A stretch of 64,000 nt of DNA, taken from positions 124,001 through 188,000 of the forward strand of contig CAJXQJ010000003.1 in assembly GCA_913058245.1 (NCBI GenBank), in the 5' to 3' direction. This document shows, one piece after another, positions 42,276-51,403 of the stretch. Numbering within the stretch: position 1 is the first letter of the stretch; each line of letters starts with the position of its first letter. Position numbers and translations under genes: made by a program. Below the pieces are notes generated by a model that saw only the letters and a program-made list of their open reading frames with translations, made no database searches and had not been told where the DNA came from. The stretch is from an uncultured Colwellia sp. (GTDB lineage: Bacteria > Pseudomonadota > Gammaproteobacteria > Enterobacterales > Alteromonadaceae).

Positions 42276-43424
42276 TTAGTTAACAGCAAGTTCTAATATT
42301 TCACGACTTTGCGTTAAGGTAATGGCTTGATGCTCACCAAGTTTAACCATGTTGTGCGATTCAAGTTGAGTAATCACGTCATTGACTGCTTTTGTTTTAT
42401 CGCCGCCATGTTCGGTCAGTTGTGTTGCAACATTGAGGCTATGGTAGAAAGCTTCAATAGCATCAATAGTGCGTTCTGCTAGATCGTCACCAGCAGCTAA
42501 AGCAAAAACATTACTGCCTAATTGTTCTAACTTAGCTTTTTTCACTGCCAGTTGATTACGCAATAATGATGGTTGGATTATCGCCAATGAACGTGCATGG
42601 TCTACACCATATAAAGCCGTTAGCTCATGTCCAATCATATGGGTTGCCCAATCATGTGGCACACCAGCACCAATTAAACCGTTTAAGGCTTGATTGGCGG
42701 TCCACATTAGGTTTTCGCGCCATTGCAAGGTTTCTCGCTGATCATATTGCTCGGCTAACACTAATAAATTCTTTAATAATGCTTCAGCGTAACCGTCTTG
42801 AACCATAGCGCCAGTTGGTAGCGTTAAATACTGCTCACAAATATGTACCCAAGCGTCGACTAGGCCGTTAATTAACTGACGTTCTGGCAGTGTTTTCATA
42901 GCATCTGCATCAAGCACTGCAAACTTTGGTTGTACAGCAGGAGAGAAGAATGGCAGTTTATCTTGCGTTTCTGCGCGAGTAATTACCGATGCAGCATTTG
43001 ATTCCGAACCTGTCGCTGGCAGTGTAAGTACTGCGCCGATGGCAACAGCGTCTGTAACATTATGCTTGCCTAATAATATGTCCCAACCTGCGCCATCATA
43101 ACGTGCAGTTGCGGCAACGTATTTCGCACCGTCGATTACTGAGCCTCCACCGACAGCCAAAATAAAATCAATATTTTCAGCTTTTACTAAAGCAACGGCT
43201 TTATCTAATGTTTCCATGGTCGGGTTAGGTTCTACACCTGAAAATTCCAACCAAGAATGATTTGCTAATGCGCTTTCAACTTGCTGGTAAACACCGTTTT
43301 TCTTGATAGAGCCGCCGCCATAAATCACTAACACTTTACTATTCGATGGAATGGCATCGCTAATACTGGCTATTTTACCTTGGCCGAAGTGGATTTGTGT
43401 TGGGTTAACGTATGAAAATTCCAT
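42276..43424 (-). CDS. Iron-containing alcohol dehydrogenase, YqhD-like
   Basis: A 382-residue group III alcohol dehydrogenase. The NAD(P)-binding part has VLVIYGGGSIKKNG and ILAVGGGSVIDGAKY. Metal ligands are in DAWVHICEQY (Asp and His) and VPHDWATHMIGHELTALYGV with DHARSLAI. YqhD reduces aldehydes with NADPH. The divergent AraC gene at 43590 mirrors the E. coli yqhC-yqhD pair, so aldehyde-responsive expression is likely. Confidence 0.9.
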   Translation of the reverse strand: MEFSYVNPTQIHFGQGKIASISDAIPSNSKVLVIYGGGSIKKNGVYQQVESALANHSWLEFSGVEPNPTMETLDKAVALVKAENIDFILAVGGGSVIDGAKYVAATARYDGAGWDILLGKHNVTDAVAIGAVLTLPATGSESNAASVITRAETQDKLPFFSPAVQPKFAVLDADAMKTLPERQLINGLVDAWVHICEQYLTLPTGAMVQDGYAEALLKNLLVLAEQYDQRETLQWRENLMWTANQALNGLIGAGVPHDWATHMIGHELTALYGVDHARSLAIIQPSLLRNQLAVKKAKLEQLGSNVFALAAGDDLAERTIDAIEAFYHSLNVATQLTEHGGDKTKAVNDVITQLESHNMVKLGEHQAITLTQSREILELAVN

Positions 43425-43589
43425 GAAGTACCTCGTCTAATGATTATCTTGTTATCAAATAACTACTTTATTGCTTGCATATTACTCTCCCCTGCAGCCT
43501 TTAAATAGAGTATTAGTCGATATTTATTGCCTATTCGTGTAGAGTTTGGTTTTTGTTTTTGTTAGACAGCCTTTAAGGTAGCTAAAATT

Positions 43590-44495
43590 ATGCAGCAGCT
43601 AGTGAGCGCTATGCAGTGTTATGCAGATTTAAAATCACTAAATAACTTGTCAGGTTCACATCGAACAGTTATTGATGGCGTTAAGTTTTATCGCGCTGCT
43701 CAAAGCAGTTTTCGGCAACCCTTGTTGTATCAATCTGGCATTATTGTGATGGCGCAAGGACATAAGAATATTTATGTTGGCGAGAACTGTGTGCGATACG
43801 GTGCTGGTGATTATTTAGTGCTTGGTGTGCCTATGCCATTAGAATGTGAAGCATTTACGGCCCAAGGGTTACCCTTATTAGGCCTAGCAATTGATGTGAA
43901 CTCACACACTTTGCATAAACTAGTTGCGCAAATAAAGGAGCAAAACGATAAATTTGCAACTGATAGTGCTCAAGACAATACGAAAGAGAGAAATCAGCTG
44001 GACTTTGGTATTAAATCTAATACGTTAGGCGAGCAATTGCATGAAACAATATTGCGTTTATTAAAGGTTTTGCAAAATGACGCTGAAGCGAGAATTCTTG
44101 GGCCAGCTATCGTTGAGGAAATAGTCTACCGCGCATTAATTGGTAAAAATGGTCATATTCTTTTTGATCTTGCTCATCATGATGGGCATTACGCACGCAT
44201 TGCTCGCGTGCTAGATACACTGCACAAGCGCTACGCTGAAACGATATCAGTAGAATATCTAGCAGAACTTGCTCATATGAGTGTTTCGGGTTTTCATAAA
44301 GCTTTTCGGCAAGTAACGAAAGAAACACCGCTACAATATCTGAAAAAAATTCGATTGAATAAAGCAAAAGATTTAATTGTTTCTGATGGCAAGCAAGCAA
44401 CAGAGGCGGCGATGTTAGTTGGTTATACTAGCCCTTCACAATTTAGTCGTGAGTTCAAACGTCACTTTAATGCAACCCCTAAGTCTGTGATTTGA
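43590..44495 (+). CDS. AraC-family regulator, YqhC-like
   Basis: A 301-residue protein. The N-terminal AraC_N-type cupin domain includes YQSGIIVMAQGHKNIYVGEN and GAGDYLVLGVPMPLECE. Two helix-turn-helix motifs lie at the C-terminus (ISVEYLAELAHMSVSGFHKA, then KQATEAAMLVGYTSPSQFSR). It is divergent from the YqhD-like dehydrogenase, as in E. coli. Its last 34 bp overlap the convergent regulator. Confidence 0.88.
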   Translation: MQQLVSAMQCYADLKSLNNLSGSHRTVIDGVKFYRAAQSSFRQPLLYQSGIIVMAQGHKNIYVGENCVRYGAGDYLVLGVPMPLECEAFTAQGLPLLGLAIDVNSHTLHKLVAQIKEQNDKFATDSAQDNTKERNQLDFGIKSNTLGEQLHETILRLLKVLQNDAEARILGPAIVEEIVYRALIGKNGHILFDLAHHDGHYARIARVLDTLHKRYAETISVEYLAELAHMSVSGFHKAFRQVTKETPLQYLKKIRLNKAKDLIVSDGKQATEAAMLVGYTSPSQFSREFKRHFNATPKSVI

Positions 44496-46012
44496 AGCTT
44501 GCTGCTGTAGTCTTCTAGCATCGAATACAGAAATTCTAGCTTAGTGGTTTCGATATTATTTTTTGCTTGCTGAAACAACTGTTTAGCCGCTTGATGTTCT
44601 CCTTGCTGATAAAGCACATATGAAAGATGTAATGTATTTGAGTTGGTGCCAATCGGGCTTTGTGTTATTTGATTAAGCTTAATGGCATTTTGAAAAGCTT
44701 GTGCTGATTCAGCGAGTGAGTTTTTGGCTAAGTAATGCAAGCCTCTAGCCTCGGCAATACTGGCTTTTATATACCACTCTGGCGCTGTATCAATAGCTTT
44801 TGATGCATGTTCAAAATACTGCTCAGCTTGCTGCCATAACTTTTGATGAGAGGCAATACGAGCTTTAATTAAATCTATATCAGCTTGATTTTGTTGGTTA
44901 ATAGCATGGATTTTTTTGGTCGTATCAATAAGTGTTTTTGCTTTTTGGTATTGTTTTTCCCACAAATAAAGTTTACTTAGGTATATACCTGCAATAACAG
45001 AGTTGGGATTTAAAGCTAAGTAACTTTCAAAAAAACTGATGGAAGATTGCCAATCTGCTTCGTAGCTGATCATTGCTTGAGCAAATAATGCATCACTGAA
45101 TTCTTTTGCTGGCTCATCTGCACTTCTTTGTAGTGGCTGTTTGGTAAAGTCAGCAATTTTTTGTGCGAGCATATTGAGGGCGGCTTTGATATCAGTATTA
45201 AGAATTACCCCTTGTTTTACATCATTTTTAACATGAAATTTATAGGCTAATTTATAGTCAGAAATATTACCATGCAATTCAGTTTCAATAATCAAGCTAG
45301 CACCAGAAGTACTGAACAGTTTATTGATGTCAGCTGAGGTAAAGTGTCTGCTTAGTCCCGCGGTATGCATAAGCTCGGGAATACGAATACCATCATGAAT
45401 ATAAATAGATGCAGGCAGTGCCTTTAATTTAGCAATAACTTGCTCCATGCCGCCAAGGTAAAGCCAGTCATGTTCTCCGTATGCAATTTTATGTTTTACT
45501 GGCAACACAATAATGTTTTGTTCAAACGCTGTGACCGCCTCTGATGTTTTATTGTCAGGGATATGGCTATCACTATTAAACATTTGCGCTAATATGAGCA
45601 ATAACAAGCATAAAACCGTTAAGGCAATGGCAAACCTACGCCAATATAGTTGAAAAACTGTTGGGGAGTTTTCGTCTGGGTTATTACTTTTAGCTTTTGA
45701 GCCCTTATCTACAGGCAATGGAATTAGTGCTGCCGTGAAAGCATAGCCTTTACGAGGGTGATTTTGAATTATATTGCTGTCGGCAAATAGCTGACGAATT
45801 TCTCTTATTGACTGAAAAATTACCCCATCATCAACATTAACATCATCCCAAATTACCTCGAGCAGTTCATTTTTAGTAATAACTTTCCCGCTTCTCTCGG
45901 CTAAATACATTAATACTGTCAGTGTTTTAGGCCGAATATGATGGCTGACATCAGCACCTGACAATGTACGGGTTTGTAAATTTAAAACATAATGATTAAT
46001 TTGATAAAGCAT
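44462..46012 (-). CDS. ToxR/CadC-like transmembrane regulator with TPR sensor
   Basis: A 516-residue protein. It has an OmpR-type winged helix (about 1-100; LTVLMYLAERSGKVITKNEL, then GVIFQSIREIRQLF and HPRKGYAFT), a membrane segment (FAIALTVLCLLLLILAQMF, about 127-145) and a periplasmic domain with TPR repeats (LALNPNSVIAGIYLSKLYLW, then WQQAEQYFEHASKAID). It shares this architecture with the regulator at 7774. The target is unknown. Unlike those at 7774 and 20982, it is not divergent from a secreted hydrolase; the alpha-amylase gene lies 144 nt upstream on the same strand. Confidence 0.8.
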   Translation of the reverse strand: MLYQINHYVLNLQTRTLSGADVSHHIRPKTLTVLMYLAERSGKVITKNELLEVIWDDVNVDDGVIFQSIREIRQLFADSNIIQNHPRKGYAFTAALIPLPVDKGSKAKSNNPDENSPTVFQLYWRRFAIALTVLCLLLLILAQMFNSDSHIPDNKTSEAVTAFEQNIIVLPVKHKIAYGEHDWLYLGGMEQVIAKLKALPASIYIHDGIRIPELMHTAGLSRHFTSADINKLFSTSGASLIIETELHGNISDYKLAYKFHVKNDVKQGVILNTDIKAALNMLAQKIADFTKQPLQRSADEPAKEFSDALFAQAMISYEADWQSSISFFESYLALNPNSVIAGIYLSKLYLWEKQYQKAKTLIDTTKKIHAINQQNQADIDLIKARIASHQKLWQQAEQYFEHASKAIDTAPEWYIKASIAEARGLHYLAKNSLAESAQAFQNAIKLNQITQSPIGTNSNTLHLSYVLYQQGEHQAAKQLFQQAKNNIETTKLEFLYSMLEDYSSKLQITDLGVALK

Positions 46013-46156
46013 TCGACAGCATAAGGTGAATTTTTATTTATTAATTCAATATTATGCGGACAATTATTATGAATTAATAGCGCAATTTTTCTTGCTTAGC
46101 TTTTGGGCAGTATAAAATATTGCTGATTGATAACTGCCGCTTTTGTTAAGCCTGTA

Positions 46157-47821
46157 CTATTTCTTCGCTCTGGCTTTACCAATAAGTGCGTAGGTAAATT
46201 CATTATTAAGTTTTACGCTACCGTTGCGCACGGTCAGTGCTGTATTAGAGTAGTGATCAAATACTTGCTCACCGTTTGCGTATAGCTTGTAAACCGAAAT
46301 TGTTTTAGCACCAATAGGTAAATCTTTTGCCAGCAGTACTGACGGGCTGCCGCTAAGTTCCCGCTTGAAAATATAGGGTGTTTGGCTTAATTGTTTATGG
46401 GTACCTGAGCCGACCGCATCATAGTTTTGTCGAAAACGACCAAGCTTTTGCCAATGTGCCAATATCGCTTGAGTTTTTGGTGCTTTTAGATCTTGCCAAT
46501 TCATAGGTGTGCGCATATTAGCATCACCATAAGCACCTACTGCATACATAGCGCGAGACAGTTCATCGCCATAATAAATTTGCACGCCCCCCGGAGCTAG
46601 CATGAGTTTGAAAGCAGCCTCGAATGCTTGCTTACGGTTACGATCATATGAATTTTGATCATCGTGAGAGCCGATATAGTTTAAAATACCTTTGCCATCG
46701 AGTTCATGGCTTAACGCCTTGGCATAATTTGAAAATAACTGTTCTGGAGATTGCTTTACATCGTTGACGAAGCTCATATTGATTAAAGCGTCAAAGCCAT
46801 GATCAAAAAAGTTTACTTGTTTATCGCCATAGTCGTACGATAAGCCGTCTTTGGCGGTATTTCCATGACCATTTAGACCCCAGTGATATACTTCACCAAC
46901 CATATAAAAAGGTAAATCATCTTGTACTTTTTGAGGGTTGTTACGTTTCCAAGCTTGCAAGGCTAGCTGGCTTTCCCTTTTTAATACCTGCCAAATTTCA
47001 GCTTCTACGTGTTTAGCTGTGTCCACTCGAAAGCCATCAACGCCGTACTCTCTTACCCAATCAGTTAACCACTTAACAATGTAGTACTTTGGTGCTCGAG
47101 GATATTTGGTTCGTTCGAAAAAGCTAGCTAGTTCGGCAAGTTCTTGCTCTAAGCGGCCTTCTTTTTGCCATTTTTCTAGCAATTGTGTAGGTAGTTCAAC
47201 TTCGGTTTTTGATTCTGTTCGAACGTCAGTCAATGATGTGGCTAAGGCACATTGGGTGTTTTCTTGATAATTGTGCCACTGGCAAACGGGTGTCGTTCTA
47301 ATCCAGCTTTCTGGCCAAGCCCAGTCAGCTTGGGTTTCAGGACCAGTATGATTGATGATCACATCAAGCAGTACTTTGATACCTTGTTGACGAGCTGTTT
47401 CGATCATCTGCTTTAAATCGTCCTCATCGCCAAAATTTGCATCGACAGCGGTCCAGTCTTTTGGCCAATACCCATGATATGAGTATGTAATGCCATCAGA
47501 CTCGTCATAACCATGAACTTGCTCAATTAACGGTGTCATCCAAATTGCGTCAACCCCTAAACGATTAAAATATCCTTGCTGTAACTTTTCGGTGATGCCT
47601 TTAATGTCACCACCTTCAAAGCCACGCAATTTCGCCGTTTTTTCAGTGCGATTATAGGCTTGGTCGTTGCTAGGGTCGGCGTTATTGAATCGGTCTGTGA
47701 GCATGAAATACACAGTAGCATTTTGCCAAAAATGTGCTGTTTTGGCCTGCGTAGTAAGGGTAAAAATACTAAATAGAAAGGGTAAAAGCCATATGGCTTT
47801 TGTCGTAAGTTTTAATGACAT
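46157..47821 (-). CDS. Secreted alpha-amylase (GH13)
   Basis: A 554-residue protein with a signal peptide (about 1-27, ending TTQA-KTA). GH13 regions are clear: LLDVIINHTG (region I), GFRVDTAKHVE with the catalytic Asp (II), MVGEVYHWG with the catalytic Glu (III) and NYIGSHDDQ with the transition-state Asp (IV). CQWHNYQENTQC suggests a disulfide. It hydrolyses alpha-1,4-glucans, in the periplasm or outside. The ATG at 47821 begins the signal peptide, although the frame is open upstream. Three phased CTTAAA repeats lie 65-90 nt upstream. Confidence 0.9.
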   Translation of the reverse strand: MSLKLTTKAIWLLPFLFSIFTLTTQAKTAHFWQNATVYFMLTDRFNNADPSNDQAYNRTEKTAKLRGFEGGDIKGITEKLQQGYFNRLGVDAIWMTPLIEQVHGYDESDGITYSYHGYWPKDWTAVDANFGDEDDLKQMIETARQQGIKVLLDVIINHTGPETQADWAWPESWIRTTPVCQWHNYQENTQCALATSLTDVRTESKTEVELPTQLLEKWQKEGRLEQELAELASFFERTKYPRAPKYYIVKWLTDWVREYGVDGFRVDTAKHVEAEIWQVLKRESQLALQAWKRNNPQKVQDDLPFYMVGEVYHWGLNGHGNTAKDGLSYDYGDKQVNFFDHGFDALINMSFVNDVKQSPEQLFSNYAKALSHELDGKGILNYIGSHDDQNSYDRNRKQAFEAAFKLMLAPGGVQIYYGDELSRAMYAVGAYGDANMRTPMNWQDLKAPKTQAILAHWQKLGRFRQNYDAVGSGTHKQLSQTPYIFKRELSGSPSVLLAKDLPIGAKTISVYKLYANGEQVFDHYSNTALTVRNGSVKLNNEFTYALIGKARAKK

Positions 47822-48144
47822 AGTGTAAAAAATCTCGAGTGATAAAAAGTACTGTTTTTTTACACCTGTCGGGCTCAAAAACTAACTTAAAACTTCTTAA
47901 AAAAACTTAAAGCATTGATTTGTTAATGACTTTGAACTGTGGTGAGAACAGCAAGCTAGTTGGTGATTGCCTTTGTTCTGCATTGAATACTGATGAAATT
48001 CGCTAATTGATGACAAATAATTTGCAGTTGGCTTGTTACGAAAAAGTATCTTGTACGAGATTAACAGCAATAAAGGCGACAAATTTTTAGTTTGCAGGCG
48101 CTTGGTAAAAGCTAACAGTAATTTTGCATGATCATATAAAAACT
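47822..48144. promoter_or_regulatory. Amylase upstream region with three phased CTTAAA repeats
   Basis: No gene is visible between the amylase start and the blaI operators. CTTAAA occurs at 47886, 47896 and 47906, exactly 10 bp apart (TTTAAG on the amylase strand). A single GGCGACAAAT half-site resembling the BlaI operator lies at 48075. I see no clear -35/-10 pair. Confidence 0.4.
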
Positions 48145-48203
48145 ATTAATTGCGACAAATGTCGCAATTAATACTTGTACTTTTGTGACTAATGTCGCAC
48201 TAT
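48145..48203 (+). promoter_or_regulatory. Autoregulated promoter of the BlaI-type repressor, two operators
   Basis: Operator 1: ATTAATTGCGAC (48145-48156), AAAT, GTCGCAATTAAT (48161-48172), perfect 12-bp arms. Operator 2: TGTGAC (48184-48189), TAAT, GTCGCA (48194-48199), one mismatch. Their centres are 33 bp apart, about three helical turns. TTGTAC (48175-48180) and CACTAT (48198-48203), 17 bp apart, would enclose operator 2, the same arrangement as at mltD. The core matches known BlaI/MecI operators (GAC-AAAT-GTC). Confidence 0.75.
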
Positions 48204-48235
48204 GGTGTTTATGAGCATTGAATTGGTGATAAAAC

Positions 48236-48616
48236 ATGCAACCAACAGCACCTGAATTAGAAATACTGAAACTACTTTGGCATAAGCAACCACGCACTGC
48301 ACGTGAACTTCATGATGAAATTGAAGCGATTTTGGATTGGAGTTACTCGTCAACCCGAAAAACGTTAGAGCGTATGGGGGATAAAGGTTTTGTTGAAATA
48401 GAGTCGCAAGGTAATAAAAAAATTTATACCGCTAAACTTGAAAAAGTATCAACCTTAGCGGCCTTTGCCCAAGACTTTGCAAAGCGAGTTTTTGAGTTAG
48501 ACACTCCGCTCCCTGTTGCTATGTTTAGTGATAGTCGTTTGGTAAATGATGACGAAATAGCTGATTTAGAAAAGTTACTAGAAAAACTTGCCGCCGAAAG
48601 TAAAGGGCGAGAATAA
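48236..48616 (+). CDS. BlaI/MecI-family transcriptional repressor
   Basis: A 126-residue protein with a BlaI-type winged helix: LEILKLLWHKQPRTARELHD, then WSYSSTRKTLERMGDKGFVE and a C-terminal dimerisation part. BlaI proteins are dimers whose cleavage by a membrane M56 protease relieves repression; such a protease is encoded next (3-nt gap). I cannot see an obvious cleavage site. The two upstream operators indicate autorepression. Here no beta-lactamase gene is co-transcribed. Confidence 0.9.
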   Translation: MQPTAPELEILKLLWHKQPRTARELHDEIEAILDWSYSSTRKTLERMGDKGFVEIESQGNKKIYTAKLEKVSTLAAFAQDFAKRVFELDTPLPVAMFSDSRLVNDDEIADLEKLLEKLAAESKGRE

Positions 48617-48619
48617 TTC

Positions 48620-50041
48620 ATGTTAACCATTCAAACGGTGTTAGTAATTTCATTAAGCTTGATAGGTTTTATTTCTTGGAGCTTGTTACTCGTTTTACTT
48701 GCGAAAGTAGCGCAGCGCTATAGTCAAACGATGACTAATTGGTCGCGCTTTTGGTTGCTCATAATTGCTATTGCCATTATGCCTTTGCTTCCTATATCTA
48801 TTCCTGTTACTCATACCGTGTTACCTGAGGCACTGTTAAGTGGAATTACTAGCTCAGTTGAACCCTTGTTGCAGCAGGCATCTATCGTTGATATTAGTAA
48901 TCAGAAAATAGCATGGTTTAGTGTTGTTGCTATGCTATTGGGGTTTATCTTTGCTTTGAGTTCCTTGGCATTAGTCCGGACATTGTACAATTTAAGTAAA
49001 CTCAATAAATTAGTATTGGCTGCGCCACAACTGACTAACCTTTCAGCTTTTAGCCAGCAACAGCAGTCATATTTCAAGCAAAAAAATATTAATGTGTATT
49101 TGCTTAATTCACATGGTTGCGCTTTTGTTTTTGGTTTTTTAAAACCTTGCCTAGTGTTATCAGAGAAAACATTAGCATTGCCTCCACAGCAATTACATTT
49201 ACTTATTGAGCACGAGCTTTGCCATATTAAGCGTCACGACCCTAAGGTGTTAATTTGCTTACGCATACTTTCCGCAGTGTGCTGGTTTAATCCAGCGATA
49301 TCTTATTTTACTCAGCGCTTTTTAATCTCTATGGAGTTAAATTGCGATGCAGAAGTGTTGACGTTGAGGCCGCAGGATAAGTTACCTTATGCTGAGACTT
49401 TACTCGCTAGTATTAAACTAAATCGTGATGAATATAAAGCTCAACTTATGCCGTATTTCTCAGGTTCGTCAGTAGAAAAAAGAGATATGGAAGCGAGAAT
49501 TCGAGCAGTAATGAAGAGTAAAAATCATGGCAAAATCTCGTCTGTACAACTAATAGTTTTAGGCTTAATAACTTTATTTTTACTTGCTGGCGCAGTGTTA
49601 GCAAAACCAATGTTTACTAAGCAAATATTGAAGCCAAATGAAAGTAATATGCTATTACCTGTGCAAGGTGCGCGCATTTCATCGGGCTTTGGTGAGGTGA
49701 ATAGTTTTAGAGGGCCGAAACAACATTTAGGAATTGATTTCGCTATGGCAAAGGGGAATGCTGTGGTTGCAACTATGTCGGGAATAGTAGTTATTGCCGA
49801 TGCAAAAACTTTGCACGGCAATTATGGCAAAGTTGTATTAATTGAACACGACAATAAGTTGCAAAGTTTATACGCGCATTTGGATGAGATTACAGTACAA
49901 GCAGGTGATTACTTAATTGCCGGACAAAAATTGGGTACAGTTGGTACAACAGGCAGGGTGACGGGCCCGCATGTTCATTTTGAACTGCTTAAGAATGGTG
50001 AGCGTGTTAATCCAACTACTTATTTAAATTTATCGAATTAG
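48620..50041 (+). CDS. M56 (BlaR1-like) - M23 (LytM-like) metallopeptidase fusion
   Basis: A 473-residue membrane protein. Hydrophobic helices lie at about 5-28, 43-62, 100-120 and 309-329. The M56 domain has the zinc motif HELCH (198-202) and downstream MELNCDAEV (Glu239). After the last helix, a periplasmic M23 domain has HLGIDFA (His369, Asp373) and HVHFE (His451, His453), all metal ligands of LytM endopeptidases. In BlaR1 this position holds a penicillin-binding domain, which is absent. It is encoded 3 nt after the BlaI gene. It may couple cell-wall sensing or cutting to repressor cleavage. Confidence 0.85.
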   Translation: MLTIQTVLVISLSLIGFISWSLLLVLLAKVAQRYSQTMTNWSRFWLLIIAIAIMPLLPISIPVTHTVLPEALLSGITSSVEPLLQQASIVDISNQKIAWFSVVAMLLGFIFALSSLALVRTLYNLSKLNKLVLAAPQLTNLSAFSQQQQSYFKQKNINVYLLNSHGCAFVFGFLKPCLVLSEKTLALPPQQLHLLIEHELCHIKRHDPKVLICLRILSAVCWFNPAISYFTQRFLISMELNCDAEVLTLRPQDKLPYAETLLASIKLNRDEYKAQLMPYFSGSSVEKRDMEARIRAVMKSKNHGKISSVQLIVLGLITLFLLAGAVLAKPMFTKQILKPNESNMLLPVQGARISSGFGEVNSFRGPKQHLGIDFAMAKGNAVVATMSGIVVIADAKTLHGNYGKVVLIEHDNKLQSLYAHLDEITVQAGDYLIAGQKLGTVGTTGRVTGPHVHFELLKNGERVNPTTYLNLSN

Positions 50042-50048
50042 TGTTGTT

Positions 50049-50711
50049 ATGATGAAACTAAAATTAATATTGAGTTTACTGGCCGTGATCGCAACGAATG
50101 TGTGGGCAGGAAAAGTGCATGACCACTTTCCAGAGCAAGTAAATACTAATGAGCACTATGTGTTTTATTCCCATGGCTTAATCGTGGAAGGAGAAAATGC
50201 AACTCCGGTGAGTCCACGTTGGGGAGTTTATGATTTCCCCGCGGTTAAAAAGGCATTACAAGATAAGGCATATCACTTGATTGCTTATCACAGGCCAAAA
50301 GGTACAAATCCAAGAGCGTTTGCCGTTAAGCTAGCTGCTGATATTGATAAACTAGTTAAGCGGGGTGTGCCTTATAAAAATATAACAGTGCTAGGCTTTT
50401 CGCGTGGCGGTGAAATAACGGCGCTCACATCGAACATTGTTGCGTCGAATGATATGAATACTATCATTTTAGCGGCATGCGCTGGCTGGCTAATGAAAGA
50501 CCAAAGCATTAAATTGCACGGTAGGGTGTTTTCAATTTATGAAACCTCTGACGGTGTTGGCTCGTGTCAGCGCTTAGTAGATAGAAGTCCCACAGTGGCA
50601 AGCTTTACAGAAGTCGCTATCTCTACTGGTGAAGAACATGGCGCTTTTTACAGGCCAATTCCTGAGTGGGTTGAGCCAGTAAAAAAGTGGCTAAAAAATC
50701 CTCGAGGTTAA
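50049..50711 (+). CDS. Secreted small alpha/beta hydrolase-like protein
   Basis: A 220-residue protein with a signal peptide (about 1-20, NVWA-GKV). The nucleophile elbow is LGFSRGGEIT, preceded by a GLIVEG strand. A His candidate lies in GEEHGAFYRPI; an Asp is not certain. It starts 7 nt after the M56-M23 gene, so it is the third gene of that operon. Substrate unknown; a cell-wall or lipid ester is a guess. Confidence 0.75.
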   Translation: MMKLKLILSLLAVIATNVWAGKVHDHFPEQVNTNEHYVFYSHGLIVEGENATPVSPRWGVYDFPAVKKALQDKAYHLIAYHRPKGTNPRAFAVKLAADIDKLVKRGVPYKNITVLGFSRGGEITALTSNIVASNDMNTIILAACAGWLMKDQSIKLHGRVFSIYETSDGVGSCQRLVDRSPTVASFTEVAISTGEEHGAFYRPIPEWVEPVKKWLKNPRG

Positions 50712-50719
50712 TATGAACG

Positions 50720-50746
50720 GTGGCTTTTATTTGAGAAAAAAGCCAC
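50720..50746. terminator. Hairpin between convergent genes, possible terminator
   Basis: GTGGCTTTT (50720-50728) and AAAAGCCAC (50738-50746) form a 9-bp stem, with the T and A runs inside the stem. It lies between the hydrolase stop and the convergent gene at 50762. Confidence 0.45.
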
Positions 50747-50761
50747 TGCAAATGAATGACC

Positions 50762-51403
50762 TTATTGTCGCAATGCCTCCATATCAGCAATGATCTCTTC
50801 AAGTTTCTTAAACTCGCGACCGTAAATTGGTTTCATATCTAGCTGATAAATGGCACTGGCAAAATAAGACAATAAAAATGCTATTAATACCACACCGACA
50901 CTAAATACTATTGGCACACCAAATAGCACCGGTATATTTGGAAAGTCCATTTGAAAACCTTGAATAATTGACTGACCTACCGCGGAAAAACCAAACTGTG
51001 CGATACAAGCTAGAAATATGGCCGGATATACAAACTGATATATTCTTGTGTACTGAGCAATTAAGTTTTTTAGCCAAGTATCAAATGATTTAATGTACTG
51101 ATAACTGCTGGTTTTCTTATCTAAATGTTCGAGAGTCGCAAGCTGTTTTTTTCCGAGCCAAACCAACATTAATAAAATAGCAGAGGTGAAGACAGCTAAA
51201 GCTGGCATGCCTAAAGCGCTTAGTACAATGAGGATTGCTATCGCACCGATCGCAATGGCAATGATATTAATTTTAAACATGCGATGTAGTTTATCGACAA
51301 TGTTATTTGATTTCTGATTGTATAAGTCGTTAATTTTAGGCGCGACAAGTGCTTTATCGTCGATAAAACCTTGCTGCCAAATTGTTTCTATTGATTTAGT
51401 CAT
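50762..51403 (-). CDS. Polytopic membrane protein, probable partner of the ECF sigma factor
   Basis: A 213-residue protein with four membrane segments (about 48-66, 68-85, 125-147 and 160-187) between hydrophilic ends; the N-terminal 40 residues are likely cytoplasmic. Its ATG directly abuts the sigma-factor stop codon (51404), so the two are co-translated. Position and topology suggest an anti-sigma factor, but no zinc-binding anti-sigma (ZAS) motif is present and I do not recognise the family. Confidence 0.6.
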   Translation of the reverse strand: MTKSIETIWQQGFIDDKALVAPKINDLYNQKSNNIVDKLHRMFKINIIAIAIGAIAILIVLSALGMPALAVFTSAILLMLVWLGKKQLATLEHLDKKTSSYQYIKSFDTWLKNLIAQYTRIYQFVYPAIFLACIAQFGFSAVGQSIIQGFQMDFPNIPVLFGVPIVFSVGVVLIAFLLSYFASAIYQLDMKPIYGREFKKLEEIIADMEALRQ

